A DNA stretch of 64,000 nt from Winogradskyella ouciana (GCF_009709615.1 NZ_WJYA01000003.1:1-64000), one strand, 5' to 3'. Shown: positions 35,664 to 44,286, counted from the stretch's first letter. Notes: generated by a model from the letters alone, not told the origin. Translations and numbers: made by a program.

Positions 35664-36871
35664 CAGTTGTTAATTAGTGATTGGTATATGGTTTGCGTTT
35701 GTTTTGCTATTGCCTTCCAGTCGAAAAAATCCTCTACTCTTTTTCGTCCTTTTTTTGCCATGGCATCTCTTAACTCTTTGTTGTTGATTAACCTATTGAT
35801 GCCTGCCGCCAAATCTTTTGAAAACTTATCAGAATTTACAGGCTCAAAAGGCGCAACATTTTGTTGCTCTAAGTTAATCAATAATCCGGTTTCTTCTGGT
35901 ATGACCACTTCTTTTATTCCTCCTACTGCACTAGCGACCACAGCTGTTTCACATGCCATGGCTTCTATATTAATAATACCAAATGGCTCATATATTGACG
36001 GACAACAAAACACATCTGCATGAGAATATAACTGAATTACATCTTTTTTATCTAGCATTTTATTTATCCAAAAGATGTTGTCTCTGGTTTTTCTAGCTTC
36101 CTCAACGGCATCTTCCATTTCTTTAGCAATCTCCTTGGTGTCTGGTGCTCCTGCGCACAATACTATTTGTGTATCAGGATCAATATATTTAATAGCGTTC
36201 ACCAGATGAACAATGCCCTTTTGTCTGGTAATTCTTCCAACGAACAGAACATAAGGTTTTGATTTATCTATCCCATAGGCTTCTAGAACATTGGTCTCTT
36301 TAACAACGACATATTCTTTGAGATCTATACCATTATAGACCACTTCTATTTTTTTTTCATCAACATTAAAATGCTTGATGACATCTTCCTTGGTTTCTTC
36401 TGAAACTGCGATAAGGCAGTCTGCCATTTCAATAGCAGTCTTTTCAATCCAAGATGAAGCATCATAGCCTCTTCCCAATTGCTCGCGTTTCCATGGTCGT
36501 AAAGGCTCTAAAGAATGTGTAGTTACTACCAGAGGTGTACCATAACACAACTTTGCCATAATACCAGCAAAATGGGAATACCACGTATGGCAATGCACCA
36601 CATCTGCGTCTATTGCTTCGGCATTCATGTGTAAACCTGTACTTAAAGTTTTAAACACTGATTTTAACTTTTCATCACTGTTCTTAAAAATACCATCCTC
36701 GAAAAGGTAACCTTTCACAGTTATACTATCTTCACTGGTGTCTTGATCTCCAAAAGCTCTTACCTCTATCTGCATCAATTCGGACAATTCTTTTGCTAAA
36801 TATTCTACATGCACTCCTGCACCTCCATAAACATATGGTGGAAATTCTCTAGTTAGAAATAATGCTTTCAT
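35663..36871 (-). CDS. glgA: Short GT4-type glycogen synthase / maltose-1-phosphate synthase (GlgM-like)
   Basis: The 402-residue GT-B glycosyltransferase begins KALFLTREFPPYVYGGAGVHVEYLAKEL, has the nucleotide-sugar segment LFVGRITRQKGIVHLV, and the E-x7-E type motif CPSIYEPFGIINIEAMA. Its length and motifs match the actinobacterial-type GT4 enzyme, called glycogen synthase in many genomes but shown in Mycobacterium to be GlgM, which joins ADP-glucose and glucose-1-phosphate into maltose-1-phosphate. Presence of glgE in the same operon favours the GlgM role; it is inference. It is the first gene of the operon, with a TATGTTTG box at 36910-36917. Confidence 0.87.
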   Translation of the reverse strand: MKALFLTREFPPYVYGGAGVHVEYLAKELSELMQIEVRAFGDQDTSEDSITVKGYLFEDGIFKNSDEKLKSVFKTLSTGLHMNAEAIDADVVHCHTWYSHFAGIMAKLCYGTPLVVTTHSLEPLRPWKREQLGRGYDASSWIEKTAIEMADCLIAVSEETKEDVIKHFNVDEKKIEVVYNGIDLKEYVVVKETNVLEAYGIDKSKPYVLFVGRITRQKGIVHLVNAIKYIDPDTQIVLCAGAPDTKEIAKEMEDAVEEARKTRDNIFWINKMLDKKDVIQLYSHADVFCCPSIYEPFGIINIEAMACETAVVASAVGGIKEVVIPEETGLLINLEQQNVAPFEPVNSDKFSKDLAAGINRLINNKELRDAMAKKGRKRVEDFFDWKAIAKQTQTIYQSLINN

Positions 36872-36909
36872 TGATTCGTTTCAGGTTAACATTCTAAAGG
36901 TTTAAAACT

Positions 36910-36917
36910 CAAACATA
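36910..36917 (-). promoter_or_regulatory. Probable -7 box of the glg operon
   Basis: On the minus strand TATGTTTG matches TAnnTTTG, about 39 bp before the glgA start. No TTTG at the -33 distance is obvious. Confidence 0.5.
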
Positions 36918-37044
36918 GTGCAAATTACGTGAGTTTACCTTGTATATTATAAAATTAGTAAACTTAAATATACTAAAACGATTTCGTAAGTTTTAATTTA
37001 TGTGTACGACAAAACAAACAATTAAAAAATTGTAATTTTACACT

Positions 37045-37530
37045 ATGAAAAAGATAATGTTTTTATTTACCCTTAGTTTACTCTTTAGCTGCAATTCTTC
37101 AGCACAAAAAAAAGACAAACAAGAAAAAGAAACTTTCCCTGTTACTAAAACAGAGGCAGAATGGAAGGAGCAACTTACGGACAAGCAATACTATGTTCTA
37201 CGTGAAGCTGGTACAGAAAGACCTTTTTCCAGTCCACTAAACAAAAACTACGAAGAAGGTGTTTATCATTGTGCGGCTTGTGATACTCCTTTGTTTGAAA
37301 GCGAACATAAGTTTGACTCTGGTACTGGTTGGCCAAGTTTTGATAGAGAGATTGAAGGCAATGTTGCTTTTTCTACAGACTATGATATAGGCTATGCAAG
37401 AACTGAAGAGCATTGTGCAACTTGTGGAGGTCACTTAGGCCATGTGTTTAATGATGGACCGAAAGAAACCACTGGGAAACGTCACTGCATCAATGGCGTA
37501 GCATTAAAGTTTGTGCCAGCGGAAGAGTAA
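37045..37530 (+). CDS. msrB: Exported peptide-methionine (R)-S-oxide reductase lipoprotein
   Basis: MsrB reduces methionine-R-sulfoxide in proteins. The 161-residue protein has an SpII-like signal (LLFSCNSS, Cys16) and a Lys-rich linker, then the MsrB domain. Zinc Cys are C76/C79 (CAACD) and C124/C127 (CATCGGH), and the catalytic Cys is C148 (KRHCINGVALKF). FDSGTGWPSF is the family signature. The signal implies repair of oxidised envelope proteins, unlike cytoplasmic MsrB. A long hairpin terminator follows. Confidence 0.92.
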   Translation: MKKIMFLFTLSLLFSCNSSAQKKDKQEKETFPVTKTEAEWKEQLTDKQYYVLREAGTERPFSSPLNKNYEEGVYHCAACDTPLFESEHKFDSGTGWPSFDREIEGNVAFSTDYDIGYARTEEHCATCGGHLGHVFNDGPKETTGKRHCINGVALKFVPAEE

Positions 37531-37551
37531 ATTTCGCATCCAAGATCATAT

Positions 37552-37615
37552 AATAGTGTTATAAAATCTATATATGACTATTCGTAGTTTTAGTGGTTTT
37601 ATAGCACTATTTTTA
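37552..37615 (+). terminator. msrB terminator (long-loop hairpin)
   Basis: A 15-bp stem (37552-37566 with 37597-37611, one U-G pair) with a loop of 30 bases and a T run at 37610-37614. Confidence 0.65.
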
Positions 37616-37634
37616 TTGATATAAATCCAAAGGC

Positions 37635-38189
37635 ATGGGAAATTCATATTTAACAAGCTGCATAAAACAATTTGAATATTACAAAAGTCTTGGCGATAAA
37701 ACTTTTGAGCAATTATCATTTGTTGAACTTAAAACAGAATTTGAAGACGACTCTAATTCAATAGCCATTATAGTCAAACACATTGTAGGCAATATGCTAA
37801 GCCGATGGACCAATTTTTTAACCGAAGATGGTGAAAAAACTTGGCGAGAACGGGATAACGAGTTTATTGATACTTTTGAAACCAGAGAAGCTCTAACTAC
37901 CTACTGGAATAAAGGTTGGGACTGTTTATTCAATGCCCTCAAACCTTTAACAGAAAAGAATTTGGACAGTATAGTCTATATTAGAAATCAAGGGCATACA
38001 GTCACGGAAGCCATAAACAGACAAATGACGCATTATGCCTACCATATTGGGCAAATTGTTTTTATCGGTAAATTAATTAAAGGAGATAGCTGGAAATCGC
38101 TCTCAATACCAAAAGGAAAATCATCGGATTATAACAAAAACAAGTTCTCTAAAGATAAAGCCAAGCAACATTTTACAGATGATTTGTAG
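37635..38189 (+). CDS. DUF1572/DinB-like protein
   Basis: The 184-residue soluble protein matches the DUF1572 branch of the DinB superfamily, four-helix bundles that often hold a metal. Conserved-looking blocks are SIAIIVKHIVGNMLSRWTNF (with a His in helix 2), WRERDNEF, and HYAYHIGQIVFIGKLIKG with two His near residue 138-142, so a three-His metal site is possible. DinB-like enzymes include thiol-dependent transferases; the reaction here is unknown. It ends in a strong bidirectional terminator. Confidence 0.85.
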   Translation: MGNSYLTSCIKQFEYYKSLGDKTFEQLSFVELKTEFEDDSNSIAIIVKHIVGNMLSRWTNFLTEDGEKTWRERDNEFIDTFETREALTTYWNKGWDCLFNALKPLTEKNLDSIVYIRNQGHTVTEAINRQMTHYAYHIGQIVFIGKLIKGDSWKSLSIPKGKSSDYNKNKFSKDKAKQHFTDDL

Positions 38190-38214
38190 GCATTGGAATA
38201 TCCTTGAATATAAG

Positions 38215-38242
38215 AAACCCTTTCAAATCAATGAAAGGGTTT
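38215..38242. terminator. Bidirectional terminator
   Basis: AAACCCTTTCA (38215-38225) pairs with TGAAAGGGTTT (38232-38242), loop of 6, between convergent genes. Confidence 0.85.
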
Positions 38243-38265
38243 TGGTGTTTTGATTAACTTAAATG

Positions 38266-38847
38266 TTATCTTTTATAGATTACTTCAGCGTTTCTGATGC
38301 TCTCATCTAAATCATTCATGGAGTTAACATAAGTATAATTATTATTAAAAACTCTGTCAACCTTGTTACCAATAATGATATGCTTAACATCCAAATCTGG
38401 CGCATTAATATCTACCTGATCTTGAACCCTAACTGTTTTATCACCTAAATCAGTATCCAATTTCTCCAATCTAGAGATTACATATAAGCGATTTTTACTT
38501 GCTCTTATTTCTTGTATCTCTATATCGTGCTTGTTACCAGAAACTTCGGCCTCAACCATTAGAGTTCTTTCTTCTTTATCTTCACCAGGCATATTAACAT
38601 CTATGTATGGAACTTCTACTTCTTCCTCTTCCATTACCACCACAACTTTTGGTATCTCTACCGTTCTTGTATTGGTTCCTACGTCCACATTTGCCCAATC
38701 TACATCGTACTCTGGCAATTCACCTGCGTCAGCATCTACATCTACATCCAACTCTGGCATCTCGCCCGATTCTTCTTTATCAATTTTACAGCTTGTTACT
38801 GAAAATGTAAAAGCTCCTATTGCAAATAATAATATTAATTTTTTCAT
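38266..38847 (-). CDS. Acidic lipoprotein of unknown function
   Basis: A 193-residue protein with an SpII signal (FSVTSC, Cys20). The first third is extremely acidic (MPELDVDVDADAGELPEYDV), followed by an unusual alternation of Val and Glu (VVVVMEEEEVEVPYIDV), and a C-terminal half with alternating strands and no known motif. It is likely anchored to a membrane facing the periplasm. Asp-rich tracts could bind divalent cations. No family recognised. Confidence 0.72.
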   Translation of the reverse strand: MKKLILLFAIGAFTFSVTSCKIDKEESGEMPELDVDVDADAGELPEYDVDWANVDVGTNTRTVEIPKVVVVMEEEEVEVPYIDVNMPGEDKEERTLMVEAEVSGNKHDIEIQEIRASKNRLYVISRLEKLDTDLGDKTVRVQDQVDINAPDLDVKHIIIGNKVDRVFNNNYTYVNSMNDLDESIRNAEVIYKR

Positions 38848-39036
38848 TTTTTTAAATTTTTAAGTTATTTAGTTGCGTGATTATGTTAGCTTATGTTATG
38901 GACTAATCACTTATCGCATAACATTATTGTAAAAATACTTTCATTAAAGCTTTTAGATTGTCCGAAACCAAATTAACATTTGCTCAAATGATAAAATTTG
39001 ACATCTCTATATTTCAATATTGTTAAGGGATTTTCA

Positions 39037-39044
39037 TATTTTTG
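39037..39044 (+). promoter_or_regulatory. Possible -7 box of lpdA
   Basis: TATTTTTG matches TAnnTTTG, 27 bp before the lpdA ATG. The nearest TTG upstream is at 14 bp, shorter than usual. Confidence 0.4.
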
Positions 39045-39071
39045 CTACTCATTTTCAATATAAAATCACTT

Positions 39072-40448
39072 ATGAGTAAATACGATATTATAGTTTTAGG
39101 AAGTGGTCCAGGTGGCTATGTAACTGCGATTAGAGCATCTCAATTAGGATTTAAAACTGCTGTAGTAGAAAAGGAAAGTCTTGGAGGTGTTTGTTTAAAT
39201 TGGGGCTGTATCCCAACAAAAGCACTTTTAAAATCTGCTCAGGTTTTCGAATATCTTAAACATGCTGAAGACTACGGTTTAAAAGTAAAGGATGCCGAGC
39301 ACGATTTTGATGCCGTTGTAAAACGTAGTCGAGGTGTTGCAGATGGTATGAGTAATGGTGTTAAGTTCTTAATGAAAAAGAACAAGATTGATGTCATTGA
39401 AGGTTACGGAAAAGTAAAACCAGGAAAAAAAGTTGAGGTAGATGGAAAAGAATATTCTGCAGACCATATCATTATTGCTACAGGTGCGCGTTCACGTGAA
39501 CTCCCAAGCTTACCACAAGACGGCCAAAAGGTTATTGGGTATAGACAAGCAATGACACTAGACAAGCAACCTAAGAAAATGATTGTTGTAGGTTCAGGTG
39601 CTATTGGTGTTGAATTTGCATATTTCTATAATTCTATGGGAACAGAGGTGACCATCGTTGAGTTTTTGCCTAAAATTGTTCCAGTTGAAGATGACGAAGT
39701 CTCAAAACAATTAGAGCGTAGCTTTAAAAAATCTGGAATCAAAATAATGACCTCTGCTGAGGTTACTTCTGTAGATACTTCTGGTAGTGGTGTTAAAGCT
39801 ACAGTAAAGACCAAAAAAGGTGAAGAAGTACTAGAAGCAGATATTGTTTTATCCGCTGTAGGTATAAAATCAAATATTGAAGATATAGGATTAGAGGATG
39901 TGGGTATTGTGGTAGATAGAGACAAAATCTTAGTTAATGATTACTACCAAACCAATATACCTGGTTATTATGCCATTGGAGATGTAACTCCTGGGCAAGC
40001 GTTAGCTCACGTAGCGTCAGCAGAAGGTATTTTATGCGTAGAGAAAATAGCAGGACAACACGTTGAACCATTAGATTACGGCAACATTCCTGGTTGTACA
40101 TACTGTTCTCCAGAAGTTGCAAGTGTTGGATTAACTGAAGCACAAGCTAAAGAGCAAGGTATTGATGTAAAAATCGGTAAGTTTCCATTCTCAGCATCTG
40201 GTAAAGCAAGTGCAGGCGGAAATAAAGATGGTTTTGTAAAAGTGATTTTTGATGCTAAATATGGAGAATGGTTAGGTTGCCATATGATTGGAGCTGGTGT
40301 AACTGACATGATTGCTGAAGCTGTTTTAGGTCGTAAGTTAGAAACTACAGGCCATGAAGTTTTAAAAGCAGTTCATCCTCACCCAACAATGAGTGAAGCT
40401 GTAATGGAAGCTGTGGCTGATGCCTATGATGAAGTGATTCATTTGTAA
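39072..40448 (+). CDS. lpdA: Dihydrolipoyl dehydrogenase
   Basis: Lpd (E3) reoxidises dihydrolipoamide in the pyruvate and 2-oxoglutarate dehydrogenase complexes, passing electrons to NAD+. The protein is 458 residues from ATG 39072 (MSKYDIIVLGSGPGG, FAD-binding); a TTG ten codons upstream is not needed. The redox pair is C41/C46 (GGVCLNWGCIPTK), the NAD site is VVGSGAIGVEFAYF, and the active His lies in AVHPHPTMSEAV. It is monocistronic with a terminator at 40497-40527. Confidence 0.96.
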   Translation: MSKYDIIVLGSGPGGYVTAIRASQLGFKTAVVEKESLGGVCLNWGCIPTKALLKSAQVFEYLKHAEDYGLKVKDAEHDFDAVVKRSRGVADGMSNGVKFLMKKNKIDVIEGYGKVKPGKKVEVDGKEYSADHIIIATGARSRELPSLPQDGQKVIGYRQAMTLDKQPKKMIVVGSGAIGVEFAYFYNSMGTEVTIVEFLPKIVPVEDDEVSKQLERSFKKSGIKIMTSAEVTSVDTSGSGVKATVKTKKGEEVLEADIVLSAVGIKSNIEDIGLEDVGIVVDRDKILVNDYYQTNIPGYYAIGDVTPGQALAHVASAEGILCVEKIAGQHVEPLDYGNIPGCTYCSPEVASVGLTEAQAKEQGIDVKIGKFPFSASGKASAGGNKDGFVKVIFDAKYGEWLGCHMIGAGVTDMIAEAVLGRKLETTGHEVLKAVHPHPTMSEAVMEAVADAYDEVIHL

Positions 40449-40496
40449 GTACTTCCTATCCTTCCGAATGGGAGGTAATTCTTATTTTAAAAACAA

Positions 40497-40527
40497 AAAG
40501 CGATTCATCTAATAATTGAATCGCTTT
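40497..40527. terminator. Bidirectional terminator between lpdA and the OMP gene
   Basis: AAAGCGATTCA (40497-40507) pairs perfectly with TGAATCGCTTT (40517-40527), flanked by A-rich and T-rich tracts. Confidence 0.87.
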
Positions 40528-40531
40528 ATTT

Positions 40532-41005
40532 TTACAGCTTATAACCTAAGCCTAGAAATACCATATTAGGTGCAAGTTCTTCAAAACCTAAGGTATATTT
40601 CATATGCATATCTAAGTTTTCAGTAAAGTTGTAGGCCAAGCCAAGATCAGCTCGTACTTTAAATTTGTTAGAAAAGAAATCGAAAAAGTAATTTAGACTA
40701 GGCCCAACAAGTATGTGAAAGTTTTTGTCAATATCATACTCCAGATAAATTGGTGCATTTAGAAATTGAAAATCCCGTATGTGAATATAGAGTAACTCTG
40801 GTTGAAGGTGGAGCTTATCCTCAAATTCAACATCAAAAAATACTCCACCATAAAAGCCAACCTCCTCGCTTGGATTAGTACCAAAACTACCTTCGGTTAC
40901 TTTAAAAAAAGTAAAATTCAGTCCTCCTTTAACGCCAAAATCAGTTTGAGCATTTACAGAAATGCCTGATAAAAGAAAAGCTAGAACAAGTGTTATCCTT
41001 CTCAT
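40532..41005 (-). CDS. Small outer-membrane beta-barrel protein
   Basis: The 157-residue protein has a signal peptide (ends SVNAQ) and then a chain of amphipathic strands from DFGVKGGLNFTFF to the C-terminal strand VFLGLGYKL with a final hydrophobic residue, the pattern of an eight-strand OmpX/porin-like barrel. It lies 3 bp downstream of aroQ and probably shares its message. Function unknown. Confidence 0.82.
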   Translation of the reverse strand: MRRITLVLAFLLSGISVNAQTDFGVKGGLNFTFFKVTEGSFGTNPSEEVGFYGGVFFDVEFEDKLHLQPELLYIHIRDFQFLNAPIYLEYDIDKNFHILVGPSLNYFFDFFSNKFKVRADLGLAYNFTENLDMHMKYTLGFEELAPNMVFLGLGYKL

Positions 41006-41008
41006 GCC

Positions 41009-41428
41009 TTATTCTATTAAACTTTGTATCGCCAAATCATAGCTTCTTAAGCCAAAACCAAGTATAACTCCTTTTGCATTTGGTGATATATAAGACTGAT
41101 GTCTAAATTCTTCTCTTGAAAATGTATTGGAAATATGAACCTCTACAACTGGTGCTTCAATAGCTTTTACAGCATCGCCAATCCCTACTGAAGTATGTGT
41201 ATAAGCAGCGGCATTTAATATAATACCATCATAGTTAAACCCAACCTCTTGTAACTTATCTATAATTTCACCTTCAATATTAGACTGATAGTAGTCAATC
41301 TTAACGTCATTGTGCTTAGACTGTAAGGTACCTAAATAGTCTTCAAAAGTTTTGTCGCCATATATTTCTGGTTCTCTCTTGCCTAATAAATTGAGATTTG
41401 GACCGTTGATGACTATAAGTTTCTTCAT
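41009..41428 (-). CDS. aroQ: Type II 3-dehydroquinate dehydratase
   Basis: AroQ removes water from 3-dehydroquinate in the shikimate pathway. ATG 41428 gives 139 residues, the normal family length; an upstream in-frame start at 41467 adds 13 residues across the preceding terminator and is rejected. The N-terminal signature INGPNLNLLGKREPEIYG carries R18 and Tyr23, the lid and base residues; the catalytic His is in VEVHISNTFSREEFR, and the end is typical (GFGLRSYDLAIQSL). Confidence 0.95.
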   Translation of the reverse strand: MKKLIVINGPNLNLLGKREPEIYGDKTFEDYLGTLQSKHNDVKIDYYQSNIEGEIIDKLQEVGFNYDGIILNAAAYTHTSVGIGDAVKAIEAPVVEVHISNTFSREEFRHQSYISPNAKGVILGFGLRSYDLAIQSLIE

Positions 41429-41454
41429 AAGATAAAGGTATAAAAACCTAATAA

Positions 41455-41482
41455 AAAAAGCAGCCAAGTTGGCTGCTTTTTA
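41455..41482 (-). terminator. Terminator of the 41499 OMP gene
   Basis: AAAAAGCAGCC (41455-41465) pairs with GGCTGCTTTTT (41471-41481), loop AAGTT. It lies just upstream of aroQ. Confidence 0.87.
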
Positions 41483-41498
41483 TAAAACTCTAATAGTT

Positions 41499-42101
41499 CT
41501 AGAATCTTCTTACAACTCCAAACCATATATTTTTGAAGTCTAAATCTAGTCCAAAAGTGTTTCTGGCTTCTGCACCATCAAAATCTGCCTTTTCAGAAGT
41601 GTAAGACAGAGCACCAACGGAAGTAGTTAGGGCCCAATCATCATTTAAGAAGAAATTTGCACCTAAACCTACTCCAATACCAAAACCATTAAACTTTACA
41701 TCATTTAATCCGTCATCTGTAGACATATAATTAATGCCCAATGAAGCGTATGGACTAAACCTTTTTTCTGGCATACAGAAATATTTAAGAAAGGCACCAG
41801 CCATAATGGTACTTTCGTCAAAAATATCTATGTCATTAGCCTCTGCAGTATTAGACATATAGCCTAAACTTAAGCCACCTTGCAAGTTTTCATTGAAGAA
41901 GTAGCCAATTTGTGGCATAACGCCAAAACTAGAATCTTTTACATCATCCTGAGATGTAGTCGAATAGTTTAAGGATCCGCTTAAAGCAATATCTCCTTCT
42001 GCCCAACCAGTAGTAAAACTATCGTTATCTTCGCTGGTTTGTGCAAAAATAATTGAAAAGCTAAAAACCGATAATACGGTAAACATTAAAAAATTTCTCA
42101 T
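41499..42101 (-). CDS. Outer-membrane beta-barrel protein
   Basis: A 200-residue protein with a signal peptide (ends IIFAQ) and a barrel of alternating strands (DIALSGSLNYSTTSQ, LQGGLSLGYMSNTAE, FGIGVGLGANFFLNDDWALTT), ending IWFGVVRRF with the terminal Phe used by the BAM machinery. It resembles the OmpW/porin-like small barrels of this phylum. It has its own terminator. Ligand unknown. Confidence 0.82.
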   Translation of the reverse strand: MRNFLMFTVLSVFSFSIIFAQTSEDNDSFTTGWAEGDIALSGSLNYSTTSQDDVKDSSFGVMPQIGYFFNENLQGGLSLGYMSNTAEANDIDIFDESTIMAGAFLKYFCMPEKRFSPYASLGINYMSTDDGLNDVKFNGFGIGVGLGANFFLNDDWALTTSVGALSYTSEKADFDGAEARNTFGLDLDFKNIWFGVVRRF

Positions 42102-42324
42102 AATCTTTTGGTTTTAAATTAGTTACTACTAAATAAATGATTTTTTTGAAGAACTTATGGGATTTAGTACGAGTTATTAACAAATTAATAAACAAAATAT
42201 ATGTATATGCTTAATTATCAATTGTTTAAGTATGTTTCTGAAAATATAAATTAAGCTACAAAACTCTATATTAACTAAATTTATAGTAATATATAGGGTA
42301 TCACGTGGTAAAAATTCTGGCATA

Positions 42325-42352
42325 AAAAAAAGGCAATTATTGCCTTTTTTTT
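42325..42352 (-). terminator. Terminator of the 42372 OMP gene
   Basis: GGCAA (42332-42336) pairs with TTGCC (42340-42344), extended by an A8 run before and T8 after. Confidence 0.85.
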
Positions 42353-42371
42353 ATGTTGAATTAATAAATGT

Positions 42372-42938
42372 TTAGAATCTGTATCCTAAGCCTACCTGAA
42401 AATAATTAAATTTTGCCTTAACATTAAAATCTTCAAAACCTTCTAAATCCCCATCTAATCTATCAGAAATTCCAAAAGTATATCTAGTATCTATAAAAAC
42501 ATCATCTGAAATATCATACGAAGCACCAATAGCTAATCCTAGTCCTACTCTTTTCAATCCTTCCGCATCTTCTTCATTAAGCAGGTAATCTAATTGAGGT
42601 CCTGCATAAAGCCCTAATTCATTGTTTGCTTTAAATTTTGCAAGAATTGGTATTAGTAATACGCTACTGCTCTCGCCATCTTGACTATAGTTTGCAAAAG
42701 TAATTTCTGGCTGTAAAGAGAATTTATCACCTAATTCTATTTCAGCGAAAGCACCAATGTAAAAACCGGAAACATTATCAGAACCAGAAGCACCATCAAC
42801 TTTGACTTTAGAAATAATTGAAGAGTATCCTGCCTTTAAACCAAATTGTTGGTCTGCAGAAGCTGTGGAGTCATCTTGAGCGTTAATAGCAATTAAACTA
42901 AAAAAAGCCATAATTGCAGATAAAGTAATTTTTTTCAT
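42372..42938 (-). CDS. Porin-family outer-membrane beta-barrel protein
   Basis: The 188-residue protein has a signal peptide (ends IAINAQ) and a beta-barrel domain of the porin/OmpW type: FGLKAGYSSIISKVKV, GFYIGAFAEIELGDKFSLQPE, GLYAGPQLDYLL, ending FNYFQVGLGYRF with terminal Phe. Its start is very close in style to the 40532 protein (FGxKxG), so the two may be paralogues. A TACATTTG -7 box lies 29 bp upstream. Confidence 0.85.
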   Translation of the reverse strand: MKKITLSAIMAFFSLIAINAQDDSTASADQQFGLKAGYSSIISKVKVDGASGSDNVSGFYIGAFAEIELGDKFSLQPEITFANYSQDGESSSVLLIPILAKFKANNELGLYAGPQLDYLLNEEDAEGLKRVGLGLAIGASYDISDDVFIDTRYTFGISDRLDGDLEGFEDFNVKAKFNYFQVGLGYRF

Positions 42939-42966
42939 TTTGATATCAGTTTAATTTTTCGAACAC

Positions 42967-42974
42967 CAAATGTA
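42967..42974 (-). promoter_or_regulatory. Probable -7 box of the 42372 OMP gene
   Basis: On the minus strand TACATTTG fits TAnnTTTG, giving a leader of about 22 bases. Confidence 0.45.
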
Positions 42975-43047
42975 AGATTTAGGCGACAATTGAAATATAA
43001 CAGAATGTTAATATTTAATGTAAATAATCGAAATTCACATAAATAAA

Positions 43048-43071
43048 AAAAGAGGCCAGATGGCCTCTTTT
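43048..43071 (-). terminator. Terminator of the 43088 OMP gene
   Basis: GAGGCC pairs with GGCCTC around AGAT, with A and T runs on the two sides (43048-43071). Confidence 0.87.
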
Positions 43072-43087
43072 ATTTTATCACTAATGT

Positions 43088-43606
43088 TTATAAATGAATT
43101 GCAAATCCGATTAAAACCTGAAGTGCATCGTCATAAAAATCACTGTTCATAGATATATTATAGCGTAGCTTAGGCTCAACACTTACTTTTTGGGTTATGA
43201 ACCACGCATAACCTCCTTCAATACCAACATATGACGGATTTTCATCAAAGTCCTTGAAACTTGTACCGGTGAAATCTAAGCCAACCGGAAATTCACTATT
43301 AATGTAATACTTTGCACCAATTTTATAGCTAAATGATGAAAAATCATCTCCAAAATCGGAATAGCCTAAACCTGCCTTAATAGCTAAATCATCAGCTACA
43401 AAATAGCCACCTTCACCACCCACAGACCACATGGTTTCACCATCAACAGACGTTAATGAAAAAGCAGTGCTTCCTGTTGTCCAAGAACCTGTATTAATTT
43501 CAATCTGCCATTTACCCTCTTGGATTGGGCCATGATCATCATCCCCTTGTGCATTTAAATTTAAAAATGCAAATACTGCAAAAGCAGCTAAAAATAAACT
43601 TCTCAT
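43088..43606 (-). CDS. Outer-membrane beta-barrel protein
   Basis: A 172-residue protein with a signal peptide (FLAAFAVFAFLNLNAQ) and a short barrel: GKWQIEINTGSWTTGS, WSVGGEGGYFVADDLAIKAGLGY, YVGIEGGYAWFITQKVSVEPKLRYN, ending VLIGFAIHL. The signal is nearly identical to that of the next gene (FLAAFAVFAFASVNAQ), which suggests they arose by duplication and then diverged. Confidence 0.82.
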   Translation of the reverse strand: MRSLFLAAFAVFAFLNLNAQGDDDHGPIQEGKWQIEINTGSWTTGSTAFSLTSVDGETMWSVGGEGGYFVADDLAIKAGLGYSDFGDDFSSFSYKIGAKYYINSEFPVGLDFTGTSFKDFDENPSYVGIEGGYAWFITQKVSVEPKLRYNISMNSDFYDDALQVLIGFAIHL

Positions 43607-43756
43607 AACTTTATGGTTTAAAAATTAGTTTATACTAAGTAAAGCATTTTTTAGAGATCTTTAAAAAAATTGATTTGAACTATTAACAATTTTGTAAACA
43701 AAATATTATTAAAATTTCAATTATCAATTAGTTTATCTATTAAAAATAACTGTAAA

Positions 43757-43784
43757 AAAAAGGAGGCCAAATGGCCTCCTTTTT
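43757..43784 (-). terminator. Terminator of the 43804 OMP gene
   Basis: AAAAAGGAGGCC (43757-43768) pairs perfectly with GGCCTCCTTTTT (43773-43784), loop AAAT. Confidence 0.9.
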
Positions 43785-43803
43785 ATCTATAATTTTAGAT
43801 AGA

Positions 43804-44286
43804 TTACAATCCAAACTCTACTCCCAGAGAAATTGCATCAAATGATCCTCCTTCAATACTTATACCTGTATAGGCGAACACGATATCTAATGAATCACTT
43901 ACACCATACTGAACTCTAGGCGAATAGTAAAATCCACCGTCGTTACCATCAGGAGCAATACCGATTCCATAGCCTAAATTAGCACCTAAAGTAAACTCTT
44001 CAGATACAGCGAAGCGTCCTGCTGCACCAATAGGAATAAAAGTAGCGTCCTCGATTTCAAATCCAGAGATTTCATCACCAAAGTAGTGAGCTACACCTGC
44101 AGTTACACCTGCTTGAAAATCATCAGAAACTTCCCATAAATAGTTAACATCAAGGTTTACTCCAAAAGTCCAACCATCTCCGGCATCACCTATTGGTAAA
44201 GCACCACTGATACTAGCGTTAAAATCTTGTGCATTAACACTCGCAAAAGCAAAGACTGCAAAAGCAGCTAAAAATAATTTTTTCAT
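43804..44286 (-). CDS. Outer-membrane beta-barrel protein
   Basis: A 160-residue protein with a signal peptide (ends SVNAQ) and barrel strands (FNASISGALPIGD, GWTFGVNLDVNYLWEVSDDFQAG, FTLGANLGYGIGIAPD, YSPRVQYGVSDSLDIVFAYTG), ending ISLGVEFGL. It is the furthest upstream of the minus-strand barrel genes here, divergent from xerD with 218 bp between starts. Function unknown. Confidence 0.82.
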   Translation of the reverse strand: MKKLFLAAFAVFAFASVNAQDFNASISGALPIGDAGDGWTFGVNLDVNYLWEVSDDFQAGVTAGVAHYFGDEISGFEIEDATFIPIGAAGRFAVSEEFTLGANLGYGIGIAPDGNDGGFYYSPRVQYGVSDSLDIVFAYTGISIEGGSFDAISLGVEFGL

